A stretch of DNA of 64,000 bases from positions 558,001-622,000 of the forward strand of contig NZ_SWBP01000002.1 in assembly GCF_005116455.1 (NCBI RefSeq). Reading direction: 5' to 3'. A program made the position numbers and the translations under genes. The notes beneath the pieces are model-generated. The model worked only from the letters and a program-made list of their open reading frames with translations, was not told the origin of the DNA and ran no database searches. Each line of letters begins with the position of its first letter. The stretch's first letter is position 1. Of the stretch, positions 1 to 8,500 are shown piece after piece. Source of the stretch: Pedobacter cryophilus. GTDB taxonomy: Bacteria > Bacteroidota > Bacteroidia > Sphingobacteriales > Sphingobacteriaceae.

Positions 1-172
1 CTAAAATATTCTGATTAATAAGGAGTTAGCATATTGGATATTTTTTTTGATTTGACTTTTTGAAAATCAGATTAGGCAGATATGCATTCAAGACATTAAT
101 TAGCACTTACTTTGTAAATTGTTTCAAATGTGCATCATATAAAATTCAATCTTAAACCTTTTTTCTTATGCT

Positions 173-180
173 TATCTTTG
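173..180 (+). promoter_or_regulatory. -7 promoter box of the DEAD-box helicase gene
   Basis: TATCTTTG matches the Bacteroidota -7 consensus TAnnTTTG exactly and ends 7 nt before the ATG at 188, so the transcript should begin very near the start codon. I see no clear TTG element 19-20 nt upstream. Confidence 0.6.
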
Positions 181-187
181 CCGCCGT

Positions 188-1420
188 ATGAAATTTAATA
201 AGTACCATATTGTTCCCGAATTAAAGAAGAGTTTAGAAGAATTAGGGTTTAAAAAACCAACTGATATTCAGTTTAAATCTATCCCGCAAATTTTATCGGG
301 ACAAGATATTTTAGCTATTGCACAAACCGGGACTGGTAAAACAGCAGCTTTTGCTATTCCTTTAATTAGTATGTTACAGCAAAATAAGCATAGAGAACCA
401 GAACAAAATGTAAAAGCAATAGTAATGGTACCTACCAGAGAGTTGGCTTTGCAAATTGAAAATGTTTTTAAAGAATTAGGAAAATATACAGATATAGAAA
501 CCATTTCTTTAATTGGTGGAGTAGAAATTGAGCCGCAATTAAAGAAATTAGAACAAGGTGTTGATGTGCTGATTGCCACACCCGGAAGAATTACCGATTT
601 AGTACATAAAGGCCATTTAAACCTTAAAAAGATAGATTTTTTAGTTTTGGATGAAGCCGATCACATGCTGAATAAAGGCTTTTATCAGGATATAAAACAT
701 TTGCTTCAATTTTTACCGAGAAGAAGACAGACTTTGTTTTTTTCGGCCACGATTGATGAAAACATTAAGGATTTGGCTTACGCTTTGGTGAGTAAGCCGG
801 TAAGGATTCAAATTTCTCCTAAAGATCCGGTTTCTAAAAATGTAGATCATTCGGTTGCTTACGTGGCAATGGATGATAAGCGTTTCTTCTTAGAACGAGT
901 TCTTAAAGAGCATCCCGACCAAAAAATATTAGTTTTTGTACGTACAAAAGTAAGAGCCGAACGTGTTTTTAAAGCAATGGAAAGGGTAGATATTAAAACC
1001 ACAACATTGCATGGAGATAAAGAACAAGAAGATCGTTTTGCGGTTTTGGAAGATTTTAGAGAAGGCAAAATTAAGGTATTAATTGCAACAGATATTAGCG
1101 CCAGAGGTTTAGATGTGAAGGGCGTAGAGTATGTAATTAATTATGATTTACCAGATGTTGCCGAAAACTATGTTCACCGAATTGGTAGAACGGGTAGGGG
1201 AAATAACAGGGGTAATGCTATTTCCTTTTGCAGCGAAGAAGAAAAACCAATTTTGCAGGAAATTGAAACATACTTAACGCAGCCAATTAGAATAATGTCT
1301 ATTCTTAAAACAGAATACGAGGAAACTTTAGCCATTTCTGAAGCACATGGTAACGATTGGAGATCTTTAATTAAGGAAGCTGAGGAAGCTCCAAAGCTTA
1401 AAAAGAAGAAAAGAAAATAA
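188..1420 (+). CDS. DEAD-box ATP-dependent RNA helicase (RhlE/CshA-like)
   Basis: This 410-residue protein is a cytoplasmic RNA helicase that probably remodels rRNA or mRNA structure. Visible motifs are a Q motif (about 20-36), AQTGTGKT (45-52), PTRELA (82-87), TPGR (131-134), DEAD (155-158), SAT (186-188), ARGLD near 305 and HRIGRTGR near 330. The second RecA-like domain is followed by a short lysine-rich tail (KLKKKKRK) that could add RNA affinity. The ATG is 7 nt after a perfect -7 box, which fixes the start. Length and motif order fit single-core DEAD-box helicases; assignment to a named subfamily is not certain. It is monocistronic and upstream of the SRP RNA gene. Confidence 0.93.
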   Translation: MKFNKYHIVPELKKSLEELGFKKPTDIQFKSIPQILSGQDILAIAQTGTGKTAAFAIPLISMLQQNKHREPEQNVKAIVMVPTRELALQIENVFKELGKYTDIETISLIGGVEIEPQLKKLEQGVDVLIATPGRITDLVHKGHLNLKKIDFLVLDEADHMLNKGFYQDIKHLLQFLPRRRQTLFFSATIDENIKDLAYALVSKPVRIQISPKDPVSKNVDHSVAYVAMDDKRFFLERVLKEHPDQKILVFVRTKVRAERVFKAMERVDIKTTTLHGDKEQEDRFAVLEDFREGKIKVLIATDISARGLDVKGVEYVINYDLPDVAENYVHRIGRTGRGNNRGNAISFCSEEEKPILQEIETYLTQPIRIMSILKTEYEETLAISEAHGNDWRSLIKEAEEAPKLKKKKRK

Positions 1421-1489
1421 TTTTTATTTTGATTATCAGCCTATTAAATAGGATTTAGCATTCTTATTTAAGAAATAGGTAAAAAATCA

Positions 1490-1497
1490 TACCTTTG
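1490..1497 (+). promoter_or_regulatory. -7 promoter box of the SRP RNA gene
   Basis: TACCTTTG matches TAnnTTTG and ends 4 nt before the first base of the SRP RNA stem, the expected distance from box to transcription start. Confidence 0.7.
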
Positions 1498-1501
1498 TGA
1501 C

Positions 1502-1598
1502 GGGTTAGTCTTCTACGACCAGCTCCTTCTGAACTCCCCCAGGGTGGGAACGCAGCAAGGGTAAGAAGTTGTAGCGGTGCGATAGAAGTTGCTAACCC
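1502..1598 (+). ncRNA. ffs: Signal recognition particle RNA, small bacterial (4.5S) type
   Basis: This roughly 97-nt RNA is the scaffold of the signal recognition particle; it binds Ffh and targets nascent membrane and secreted proteins. The ends pair (GGGTTAG at the 5' side with CTAACCC at the 3' side). The core contains the highly conserved Ffh-binding region GGTGGGAACGCAGCAAGGG around 1541-1561. It is preceded by a good -7 box and followed at once by a T-run (1600-1606), so ends can be placed within a few bases. It is the short form without an Alu domain. Confidence 0.95.
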
Positions 1599-1608
1599 AT
1601 TTTTTTCC
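1599..1608 (+). terminator. T-run terminating the SRP RNA
   Basis: A run of Ts directly follows the closing stem of the SRP RNA, so the RNA hairpin itself plus the U-tract can act as an intrinsic terminator. Nothing else was recognised between here and the transaldolase start at 1853. Confidence 0.6.
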
Positions 1609-1852
1609 TTTCAAACTCTCCATTTTTATAATATTCAATATTTAACATTTATTTATATCATTTAGGTGAAATTATTTGCTTAAATTTTTAAAAATAAACA
1701 GTGATATTAGGAGAATAACCAAATTTATAGCGCTAAATATTAAAGATTCTGATATATTTGAAGCATAGAGATTTAACAATTAATTAGGAAATCTTCTATT
1801 TAATTGTCAAATTTACACTTGATAATCAATCAACAAACCAAATTTAAATAAC

Positions 1853-2512
1853 ATGAAATTTTTTATCGATACAGCAAACTTAGCTCAAATTAAAGAAGCT
1901 CAGGATTTAGGCGTATTAGACGGCGTAACAACCAACCCAAGTTTGATGGCTAAAGAAGGCATCAGCGGAGACGAAAAAGTATTACAACATTACAGAGACA
2001 TTTGCGCAATTGTAGATGATAACGTAAGTGCAGAAGTAATCTCAACAGATTTTGACGGAATGATTAAAGAAGGTTTAGCTTTAGCGGCCTTAGATGATAA
2101 AATTGTAGTGAAGATTCCGATGATTAAAGACGGAATTAAAGCATTAAAATATTTTAGCGATAGAGGAATTAGAACCAATTGTACCCTTATTTTCTCTGCC
2201 GGACAAGCATTATTGGCAGCAAAAGCTGGTGCAACTTACGTTTCTCCTTTCCTTGGTCGTTTAGATGATATAGGAGCAGATAGCTTTGGTTTAATAGAGG
2301 ATATCCGTTTAATTTTTGATAATTACGGTTACGAAACTCAAATTTTAGCCGCATCTATAAGAAATTCCGTTCACATTGTAGAATGTGCCAAAATTGGTGC
2401 TGACGTAATGACTGGTCCACTTTCGTCAATTTTAGGGTTGTTAAAACACCCTTTAACAGATAGCGGATTGGCTCAGTTTTTAGCAGATCATGCTAAAGCA
2501 GCAGGTAAATAG
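1853..2512 (+). CDS. Transaldolase / fructose-6-phosphate aldolase (TalC-MipB family)
   Basis: The 219-residue protein belongs to the short transaldolase subfamily (TalC/FSA). Known members either transfer dihydroxyacetone units in the pentose phosphate pathway or cleave fructose 6-phosphate, and sequence alone does not separate these. Family marks are FFIDTANL at the N-terminus (Asp6), GVTTNPSL (24-31), the Schiff-base lysine Lys87 in VVKIPM, TLIFSAGQA, and the AASIRN segment late in the chain. Length is normal for the family. The gene stands alone, with a stem-loop terminator 25 nt after the stop. Confidence 0.93.
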   Translation: MKFFIDTANLAQIKEAQDLGVLDGVTTNPSLMAKEGISGDEKVLQHYRDICAIVDDNVSAEVISTDFDGMIKEGLALAALDDKIVVKIPMIKDGIKALKYFSDRGIRTNCTLIFSAGQALLAAKAGATYVSPFLGRLDDIGADSFGLIEDIRLIFDNYGYETQILAASIRNSVHIVECAKIGADVMTGPLSSILGLLKHPLTDSGLAQFLADHAKAAGK

Positions 2513-2536
2513 GCTCAACAAAATCAAATCATATTT

Positions 2537-2570
2537 AAAAGCTTTCTCATTTTGGGGAAGCTTTTTTGTT
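2537..2570 (+). terminator. Intrinsic terminator of the transaldolase gene
   Basis: AAAAGCTT (2537-2544) pairs with AAGCTTTT (2558-2565) across a 13-nt loop and is followed by further Ts. Confidence 0.7.
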
Positions 2571-2601
2571 TTTAGAAAAGCAATGCCTGTACTCCTAATT
2601 T

Positions 2602-2674
2602 TCGCTAGTCCGGCTATTTGTTACAAGTACGCTCGCTCTTATCCTGCGGTCTTTCCACTGCTATCCGGTTTATT
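2602..2674 (-). repeat. Dispersed intergenic repeat, family 1, copy A
   Basis: Read on the minus strand, this segment shares blocks with 52572-52648: GGATAGCAGTG near one end and ACTTGnAACnAATAGCCnG followed by CTAGC at the other, with a divergent middle. Conserved ends around a variable core mark it as a repeat element rather than coding sequence. It lies between the transaldolase terminator and the YpdA-like gene. Confidence 0.65.
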
Positions 2675-2749
2675 TAACAAAAGTCATTTCTTCTTAAGTT
2701 GGTTTCCTCAAAAATTAAAAAACATTAAATTTAGATCATATAATTAGGG

Positions 2750-3709
2750 ATGAAAAATTACGATATAATGATCATAGGGGCTGGTCCAATAGGTTTAGCT
2801 TGCGGTATAAAAGCAAAAGAAGCAGGCTTATCTTATTTAATTTTGGATAAAGGATGTTTGGTGAATTCTTTATACAATTATCCTCAAAACATGACTTTCT
2901 TTTCCACTTCAGAAAAACTGGAGATTGGAGGAGTTCCCTTTGTATCTAACAACCCAAAACCAACCCGAGCAGAAGCATTAGAATATTACAGAAGAATAGC
3001 TTTGAAATTTGAATTGAACATTCATTTATTTGAAGAAGTTATTAGTGTAAAACAAGATGAATGTTTCGAGATAAAAACTTCAAAAGGAAAATATCAATCA
3101 AAAAATGTAATTCTTTCTACGGGTTTTTATGATTTGCCAGCTTTAATGAATATCCCCGGAGAAGAGCTTCCAAAAGTTTCTCATTACTATAAAGATCCTC
3201 ATTATTACGCTATGCAAAAAGTGGTGGTAATAGGCGCCAGTAATTCTTCTGTTGATGCTGCTTTAGAATGTTACCGCAAAGGAGCAGAGGTCACTATGAT
3301 TATAAGAGGAGATCAAATTGGAGAAAGAGTAAAATATTGGGTGCGGCCTGATATTATAAACAGAATAAAAGAAGGAAGCATTAAAGCTTTTTTTAACTCA
3401 GAATTGAAAGAAATCCAACCAGATGTTGTGGTAATTGATACTCCAAAAGGGGAAATAGTATTAGAAAATGATTTTGTTTTAGCGCTTACAGGCTATCAAC
3501 CTAATTTTGAATTCTTAAAGAAAATGGGAGTGGATTTAAGTGAGGATGAAAAGAAATATCCTCAGCACAATCCAGAAACCATGGAAACCAACCAAAAAGG
3601 AATGTATTTAGCAGGTGTGGTTTGTGGCGGTATGGATACACATTTGTGGTTTATAGAAAACTCAAGAGAACATGCAGATAAAATTATTGGGAATATTGCT
3701 AAGAATTAA
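2750..3709 (+). CDS. ypdA: YpdA-family FAD/NAD(P)-dependent oxidoreductase
   Basis: This 319-residue flavoprotein resembles the YpdA family, whose characterised members reduce bacillithiol disulfide in Firmicutes; Bacteroidota homologues are common. An FAD-binding GAGPIG motif is at 10-15 and a second nucleotide-binding motif (GASNSS) at about 163, with a characteristic internal TFFSTSEKLEIGG segment. The CxxC redox pair of true thioredoxin reductases is absent, which argues against TrxB. The C-terminal AGVVCGGMDTHLWFIENSREH is the FAD-domain closing motif. Whether this organism makes bacillithiol cannot be told from this window. The gene is monocistronic and convergent with the HepT gene. 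Confidence 0.85.
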   Translation: MKNYDIMIIGAGPIGLACGIKAKEAGLSYLILDKGCLVNSLYNYPQNMTFFSTSEKLEIGGVPFVSNNPKPTRAEALEYYRRIALKFELNIHLFEEVISVKQDECFEIKTSKGKYQSKNVILSTGFYDLPALMNIPGEELPKVSHYYKDPHYYAMQKVVVIGASNSSVDAALECYRKGAEVTMIIRGDQIGERVKYWVRPDIINRIKEGSIKAFFNSELKEIQPDVVVIDTPKGEIVLENDFVLALTGYQPNFEFLKKMGVDLSEDEKKYPQHNPETMETNQKGMYLAGVVCGGMDTHLWFIENSREHADKIIGNIAKN

Positions 3710-3733
3710 ATAGGCATCAATTAAAGAAGAAAA

Positions 3734-4072
3734 CTAAAATTCATTTTCTAATATCAAATTAATTTGTTCTTTCAAGTTATTCAAATCCTTAGAAGCATAA
3801 TAGATACGCTCCATTCTTACTCCATGATATTCATGGATGATAAAATTTCTAAACGAACGAGGAATATGCCAAGGATAATTATATTTTTCTAGTACCGAAA
3901 TATCAAGATGTTTTACAGCTTCCCCAATAATTAAAAATTGATACTGAACTGCGCTTTGTAACTTAATATCAACTAAAAAATCAACCTCTGATGTTTTTTC
4001 AACAAAGCCTTCAATTAAATTAATAGCATTAGATATATGGATAATTCTCTCTTTAAGTGAAACCTTATCCAT
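3734..4072 (-). CDS. HepT-like HEPN toxin (DUF86)
   Basis: The 112-residue protein is the presumed toxin of an MNT/HepT toxin-antitoxin pair. It is all-helical in appearance and carries the HEPN RNase signature RNxxxHxY (Arg75, Asn76, His80, Tyr82) in RNFIIHEY. In characterised HepT/MntA systems the toxin is an RNase that the nucleotidyltransferase neutralises by adding AMP to the tyrosine of this motif. Its ATG lies inside the end of the upstream gene (8-nt overlap, ATGGATAA), typical of translational coupling. It is convergent with the YpdA gene. Confidence 0.88.
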   Translation of the reverse strand: MDKVSLKERIIHISNAINLIEGFVEKTSEVDFLVDIKLQSAVQYQFLIIGEAVKHLDISVLEKYNYPWHIPRSFRNFIIHEYHGVRMERIYYASKDLNNLKEQINLILENEF

Positions 4073-4652
4073 ATATTTTTATAAAATCAGGCTCTGCTGT
4101 TTTTAAAGAAAAATCTTTTAGGTAACCTTTCTCCACTACATCAACTTTCCTTTTAATGGGTTTGCTCAGTAAATATTCTAAATCTAATAAATCAAACATC
4201 GAATATTTTTTATCGTCTTTAAGCTCAACCATTAAATCAATATCGCTTTTAAAGTTATCCTCACCTCGGGCAACAGAACCAAATAACCAAGCTTTATTTA
4301 CTCGTCCATCAAGTGAGAGTGTTTTTTTTAGCGAATCAATAATGTTTATAGGAGTTGATTTTTTTGAATGATACATCACCTTTTCTTCTGCCAAGTGTAA
4401 AACCTGCAATGCAATATCCTCATCTTCCAATTCTAATACTAGTTTGTCAGATAACCACGCTATCAATAATTCATCTTTATCTGCTTCAAAATAAGTGGCT
4501 AATTTGAGTACTAGGTCTCTATTTGGTTTTCTTAAACCTCGTTCTATTTTACTTAAAATAGCTTGGTCAATATCTAAATAAGCCGAAACCACCCTAAGGG
4601 GGAGATTTTTTTGCTCTCTTAAATTCTTAATGATATCACCAAAGCTTTTCAT
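4065..4652 (-). CDS. XRE-type HTH fused to MNT nucleotidyltransferase (antitoxin)
   Basis: With the start at 4652 this is a 195-residue two-domain protein. Residues 3-63 form a Cro/C1-type helix-turn-helix (DIIKNLREQK followed by DQAILSKIERG). Residues about 105-195 form a minimal nucleotidyltransferase with GSVARG (125-130) and SDIDL (136-140), the metal-binding motif of MntA antitoxins. It should both AMPylate the downstream HepT and repress its own operon. An upstream in-frame ATG at 4685 is rejected because the -7 box at 4673-4680 lies downstream of it. The HTH fusion supplies a DNA-binding function that classical MntA lacks. Confidence 0.87.
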   Translation of the reverse strand: MKSFGDIIKNLREQKNLPLRVVSAYLDIDQAILSKIERGLRKPNRDLVLKLATYFEADKDELLIAWLSDKLVLELEDEDIALQVLHLAEEKVMYHSKKSTPINIIDSLKKTLSLDGRVNKAWLFGSVARGEDNFKSDIDLMVELKDDKKYSMFDLLDLEYLLSKPIKRKVDVVEKGYLKDFSLKTAEPDFIKIYG

Positions 4653-4665
4653 TTTGATAAATTTT

Positions 4666-4688
4666 ATTTTGACAAAAATAGTCAAAAT
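4666..4688 (-). promoter_or_regulatory. Autoregulatory operator over the -7 box of the XRE-MNT/HepT operon
   Basis: ATTTTGAC (4666-4673) and GTCAAAAT (4681-4688) form a perfect 8-bp inverted repeat with a 7-nt spacer. On the minus strand the spacer supplies TATTTTTG (4673-4680), an exact TAnnTTTG -7 box 20 nt before the ATG. Two further half-sites (TGATAAA at 4655-4661 and TTTATCA at 4700-4706) lie outside it. Binding of the encoded HTH here would block RNA polymerase. Confidence 0.6.
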
Positions 4689-4695
4689 TTTAAAT

Positions 4696-5193
4696 CTATT
4701 TTATCAAATGTAAAATTTCACCCAAAGGTTGGTCAATTTCAATTTTAATACCGTTTACACCGGCAGCTTCAGCAGCTTCCACATCAGTAAATTTATCCCC
4801 AATAAAATAGCTTAAAGAAGCATCTAGATTATGATCTTCAATTCCACGTAATAACATTCCGGGTTTTGGCTTTCTGCAATCACATTCGCCAGTAAAATTT
4901 GGGTGATGTGGGCAATAATAAAAATCTAAAATTTTTATGCCATGCGATAAATAATCTGCTCTTAAATAATCATGCATTTTAGTTAAAGTCTCTTCAGTAT
5001 ACCAACCTTTGGCCAAACCGCCCTGATTAGTAGCTACTAAAATAATATAACCTCTATTTTGTAATTCATTTAGAGCGTCATAATTATGAGTTAAAATTTC
5101 AAAATCTTCAAACTTGCAAACATAATCGCCCAACTCTTTATTTATTACGCCATCTCTATCTAAAAAAATTGCTTTTTGCTTAGTCATTTCCAT
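4696..5193 (-). CDS. gmhB: D,D-heptose 1,7-bisphosphate phosphatase-like HAD protein (GmhB family)
   Basis: This 165-residue HAD-superfamily (IIIA) phosphatase probably removes the 7-phosphate from D-glycero-D-manno-heptose 1,7-bisphosphate in LPS-core or S-layer sugar synthesis. Asp12 and Asp14 in FLDRDGVIN are the nucleophile and acid/base pair; ATNQGG is motif II; IGDKFTDVEAA is motif IV. A zinc loop typical of GmhB is present: Cys94, His96, Cys104, Cys106 in CPHHPNFTGECDC. The related histidinol-phosphatase HisB-N shares this fold, so substrate is not proven. The ATG at 5193 or the one two codons later (5187) could be used. A near-consensus -7 box (TATCTTCG, 5205-5212 on the minus strand) lies just upstream. 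Confidence 0.87.
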   Translation of the reverse strand: MEMTKQKAIFLDRDGVINKELGDYVCKFEDFEILTHNYDALNELQNRGYIILVATNQGGLAKGWYTEETLTKMHDYLRADYLSHGIKILDFYYCPHHPNFTGECDCRKPKPGMLLRGIEDHNLDASLSYFIGDKFTDVEAAEAAGVNGIKIEIDQPLGEILHLIK

Positions 5194-5550
5194 TAAATTT
5201 TTTGCGAAGATAAATAATTAATAATATGTAAATTTCAATCTAAGGACAGAAAATATACTGTATTCAAAAACGGTATATTTTCATAAATTTTTTCCTTATC
5301 TGGTAAAAACCTGATGGTTTAGTCTAAAAAGTAATCAAAAAGTATTGGGAATAATAAATAATAATATATTAAAAACCCCCGCTTTTATTGCGATATTTTA
5401 AATTTAATACTTTAAATTTTATGTTATTTTTAATCAATTGAAGATTTTAAGGGAGTGTTCTTGTGTATTTAATAAAAAAAATACAGATATGTTACATTAG
5501 AAATTAAATTCATATTTTGTTTTTCTAAACCAAAACTAAAATACAATTTA
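5194..5550. other. Divergent intergenic region between gmhB-like gene and gltB, with an AT-rich inverted repeat
   Basis: No gene was found in these 357 nt. GAAAATATAC (5249-5258) and GTATATTTTC (5273-5282) form a perfect 10-bp inverted repeat with a 14-nt spacer, roughly 55-90 nt upstream of the gmhB-like gene and about 270 nt upstream of gltB. It lacks a T-run in a useful position, so an operator is as likely as a terminator. Near the gltB start only an imperfect -7 box (around 5513-5520) is visible. Confidence 0.5.
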
Positions 5551-8500
5551 ATGAATCAACCAGATCAACCTCAACAAGGATTATACGATGCCAAGTTTGA
5601 ACATGATGCTTGTGGTACCGGCTTTATCACAAATATCAATGGGAAAAAGTCTCATCAAATCATTGTTGATGCTCTTACCATGCTCGAAAATATGGAGCAT
5701 AGAGGCGCTTGTGGGTGCGACCCGGATAGTGGAGATGGAGCAGGAATTATGCTTCAAATACCACATGAATTTTTCTTAGATGAATGCATGTCTCATGCCA
5801 TAGACCTTAAAGAACCAGGTAATTATGGTGTGGGTATGATGTTTTTACCAAAAGACTCCATCACCAGAGAAGCTGTCAGAAAAATTATTGAAACCTGTGC
5901 AACACAACTTAAATTCCCGGTTTTAGGCTACCGCGAAGTTCCGGTTAATTCTGATGTAGTTGGAGAAACAGCAAGAGCTGTAGAGCCTTTGGTAAAACAA
6001 ATTTTTGTAGGAAAACCAAGTCATATAGTAGATAATGATGATTTTGAGCGTAAACTTTATGTGCTCAGAAGATTAATTACCAGAACCGTAAATGAAGATA
6101 TAAAAGAAGGAGGAGGAGAATTTTATTTTACCTCACTTTCTTCAAGAGTAATTGTATATAAAGGTCAGTTAACAACCTATCAGGTTCGTCAATATTATTC
6201 TGACTTACAAGACAAGCGTTGTGTTTCTGCTTTTGGGATGATACACTCTCGTTTTTCTACCAACACTTTCCCATCTTGGAAATTAGCGCAGCCTTTTAGA
6301 TATATTTCTCACAACGGAGAAATTAATACACTTACAGGAAATTTAAACTGGTTTTATGCTGGTGTAAGATCTTACGTTTCACCATTCTTCACCAAAGAAG
6401 AAATGGATATGATTTTACCTGTAATTGATGATAATCAGTCAGATTCTGCATGTTTAGATAATATTGTAGAAGTGTTAATGCATTCTGGTCGTTCATTACC
6501 TCATGTGATGATGATGTTGGTACCAGAGGCTTGGGATGGAAACGAAGCAATGGACCCAATAAAGAAAGCATTTTACGAATTTCATGCCACTTTAATGGAG
6601 CCTTGGGATGGTCCAGCAGCTTTAACTTTTACAAACGGAAAATTAATAGGATCTATCTTAGATAGAAATGGTCTTCGTCCGTTAAGATATGCCATCACCA
6701 ATGAAGATACTGTAATTGTAGCTTCAGAAGCCGGTGTTTTGGCTTTAGATGAAAAAACTATCTTAAGAAAAGGTAGGCTTCAACCTGGTAAAATGTTCCT
6801 TATTGATATGGAACACGGTAAAATTATTACCGATGATGAAATTAAACATCAAATAGCAGATCGTCAGCCTTACGGCAGATGGTTAGAGAACTACAAAATC
6901 AGGATGGAAGAATTGCCTGAGCCACGAGTTTCTTTTACCAGCATGTCTAAAGAATCTGTTTATCGTTACCAAAAAGTTTTTGGCTATAGCCGAGAGGATA
7001 TAGAAACCATTATTAAGCCTATGGCTTTAGATGGAAAAGAGCCAATAGGTTCTATGGGAACTGATGTTCCATTGGCAGTTTTGTCAGATCGTCCACAACA
7101 TATTTCAAGTTATTTTAAGCAATTTTTTGCTCAGGTAACTAACCCACCAATAGATCCTATAAGGGAAAGATTGGTAATGAGTCTGGCTACTTTTATAGGA
7201 AACAATGGCAATATCTTAGATGAAGATAAAATGCATTGCCATTGTGTTACGCTTAAGCAACCTATTCTTGTAGATAACGAGTTAGAAAAATTAAGAAGTA
7301 TTGATACCGGTTTATTCCACGCTAAAACTTTACAAACTTACTTTAAGGCTGATGGTCTTTCAGGATCTTTACAAAACGGAATTGATAGATTATGCCGTTA
7401 TGCAGAAGATGCCGTTAATGATGGTTTTGAGGTATTAATATTATCAGACAGAGCATTAGATTCAGAACATGCTCCAATTCCTTCTTTATTAGCGGTTTCT
7501 GCAGTGCATCATTACTTAATCAAAAAAGGTTTAAGAGGTGCTGTAGGTTTAGTTGTTGAAGCCGGCGATGTTTGGGAAGTTCATCATTTTGCGTGTTTAC
7601 TAGCATTTGGTGCAACGGCAATTAATCCTTATTTAGCTTTGGCTTCTATTCATGCACTTAAAGTGGATGATAAATTAGAAACCGATTTAGAAGAAAAAGT
7701 TTTAATAAAAAATTACGTAAAATCTGTTTGTGATGGCTTGTTAAAGATATTCTCTAAAATGGGAATCTCTACCTTACAATCATACCACGGTTCTCAAGTA
7801 TTTGAAATTTTAGGAATTAATAAGCAAGTAGTTGATCAATATTTTGTTGGTGGAGTAAGTAGAATTGGTGGCTTAGGGTTAGACGAGTTAGCTCGTGAGG
7901 CATTGTCTAAACACATCAGCGGATTCAAAGGTGATGCAGAACATTTACTTTCTGAAGGTGGAATTTATCAGTGGAAACGAAGAGGAGAAGCTCACTTATT
8001 TAATCCTACAACCGTTCATTTATTGCAACATGCCACAAAAACTGGTGATTACGAAACCTATAAAAAGTATGCTTTTGCAGTAAATGATCAAAAAGATAAG
8101 ATGTACACCTTACGTGGCTTATTAGATTTTGCAAAACATAGAGAATCTATTTCTATTGATGAAGTAGAACCTGCAGAAAACATCATGAAGCGTTTTGCAA
8201 CCGGTGCCATGTCTTTTGGTTCTATTTCTCATGAGGCACACAGTACTTTAGCTATCGCGATGAATCGTATTGGTGGTAAAAGCAATACTGGTGAGGGCGG
8301 AGAAGATGAAATGAGATTTGAGACCATGCCTAATGGCGATTCTATGCGCTCAGCTATCAAACAAATTGCTTCAGCAAGATTTGGAGTAACCATTAATTAT
8401 TTAACCAATGCTGATGAGCTTCAAATAAAAATGGCTCAGGGTGCTAAACCAGGCGAAGGTGGGCAGTTACCCGGTCATAAAGTTGATGATTGGATTGCAA

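Noticed and set aside
1502-1598. tmRNA or 6S RNA for the small RNA
   Set aside because: Length of about 97 nt and the conserved Ffh-binding core identify SRP RNA; there is no tag frame or long central bubble.
2490-2747. Possible 85-residue reading frame after the transaldolase gene
   Set aside because: It starts inside the transaldolase gene and runs through that gene's terminator and a dispersed repeat; composition is not protein-like.
2750-3709. Thioredoxin reductase for the flavoprotein gene
   Set aside because: The CxxC active site is missing and the TFFSTSEKLEIGG segment fits the YpdA family.
4653-4685. Upstream ATG extending the XRE-MNT antitoxin by 11 residues
   Set aside because: A perfect -7 promoter box lies downstream of it, so this start would not be in the mRNA.
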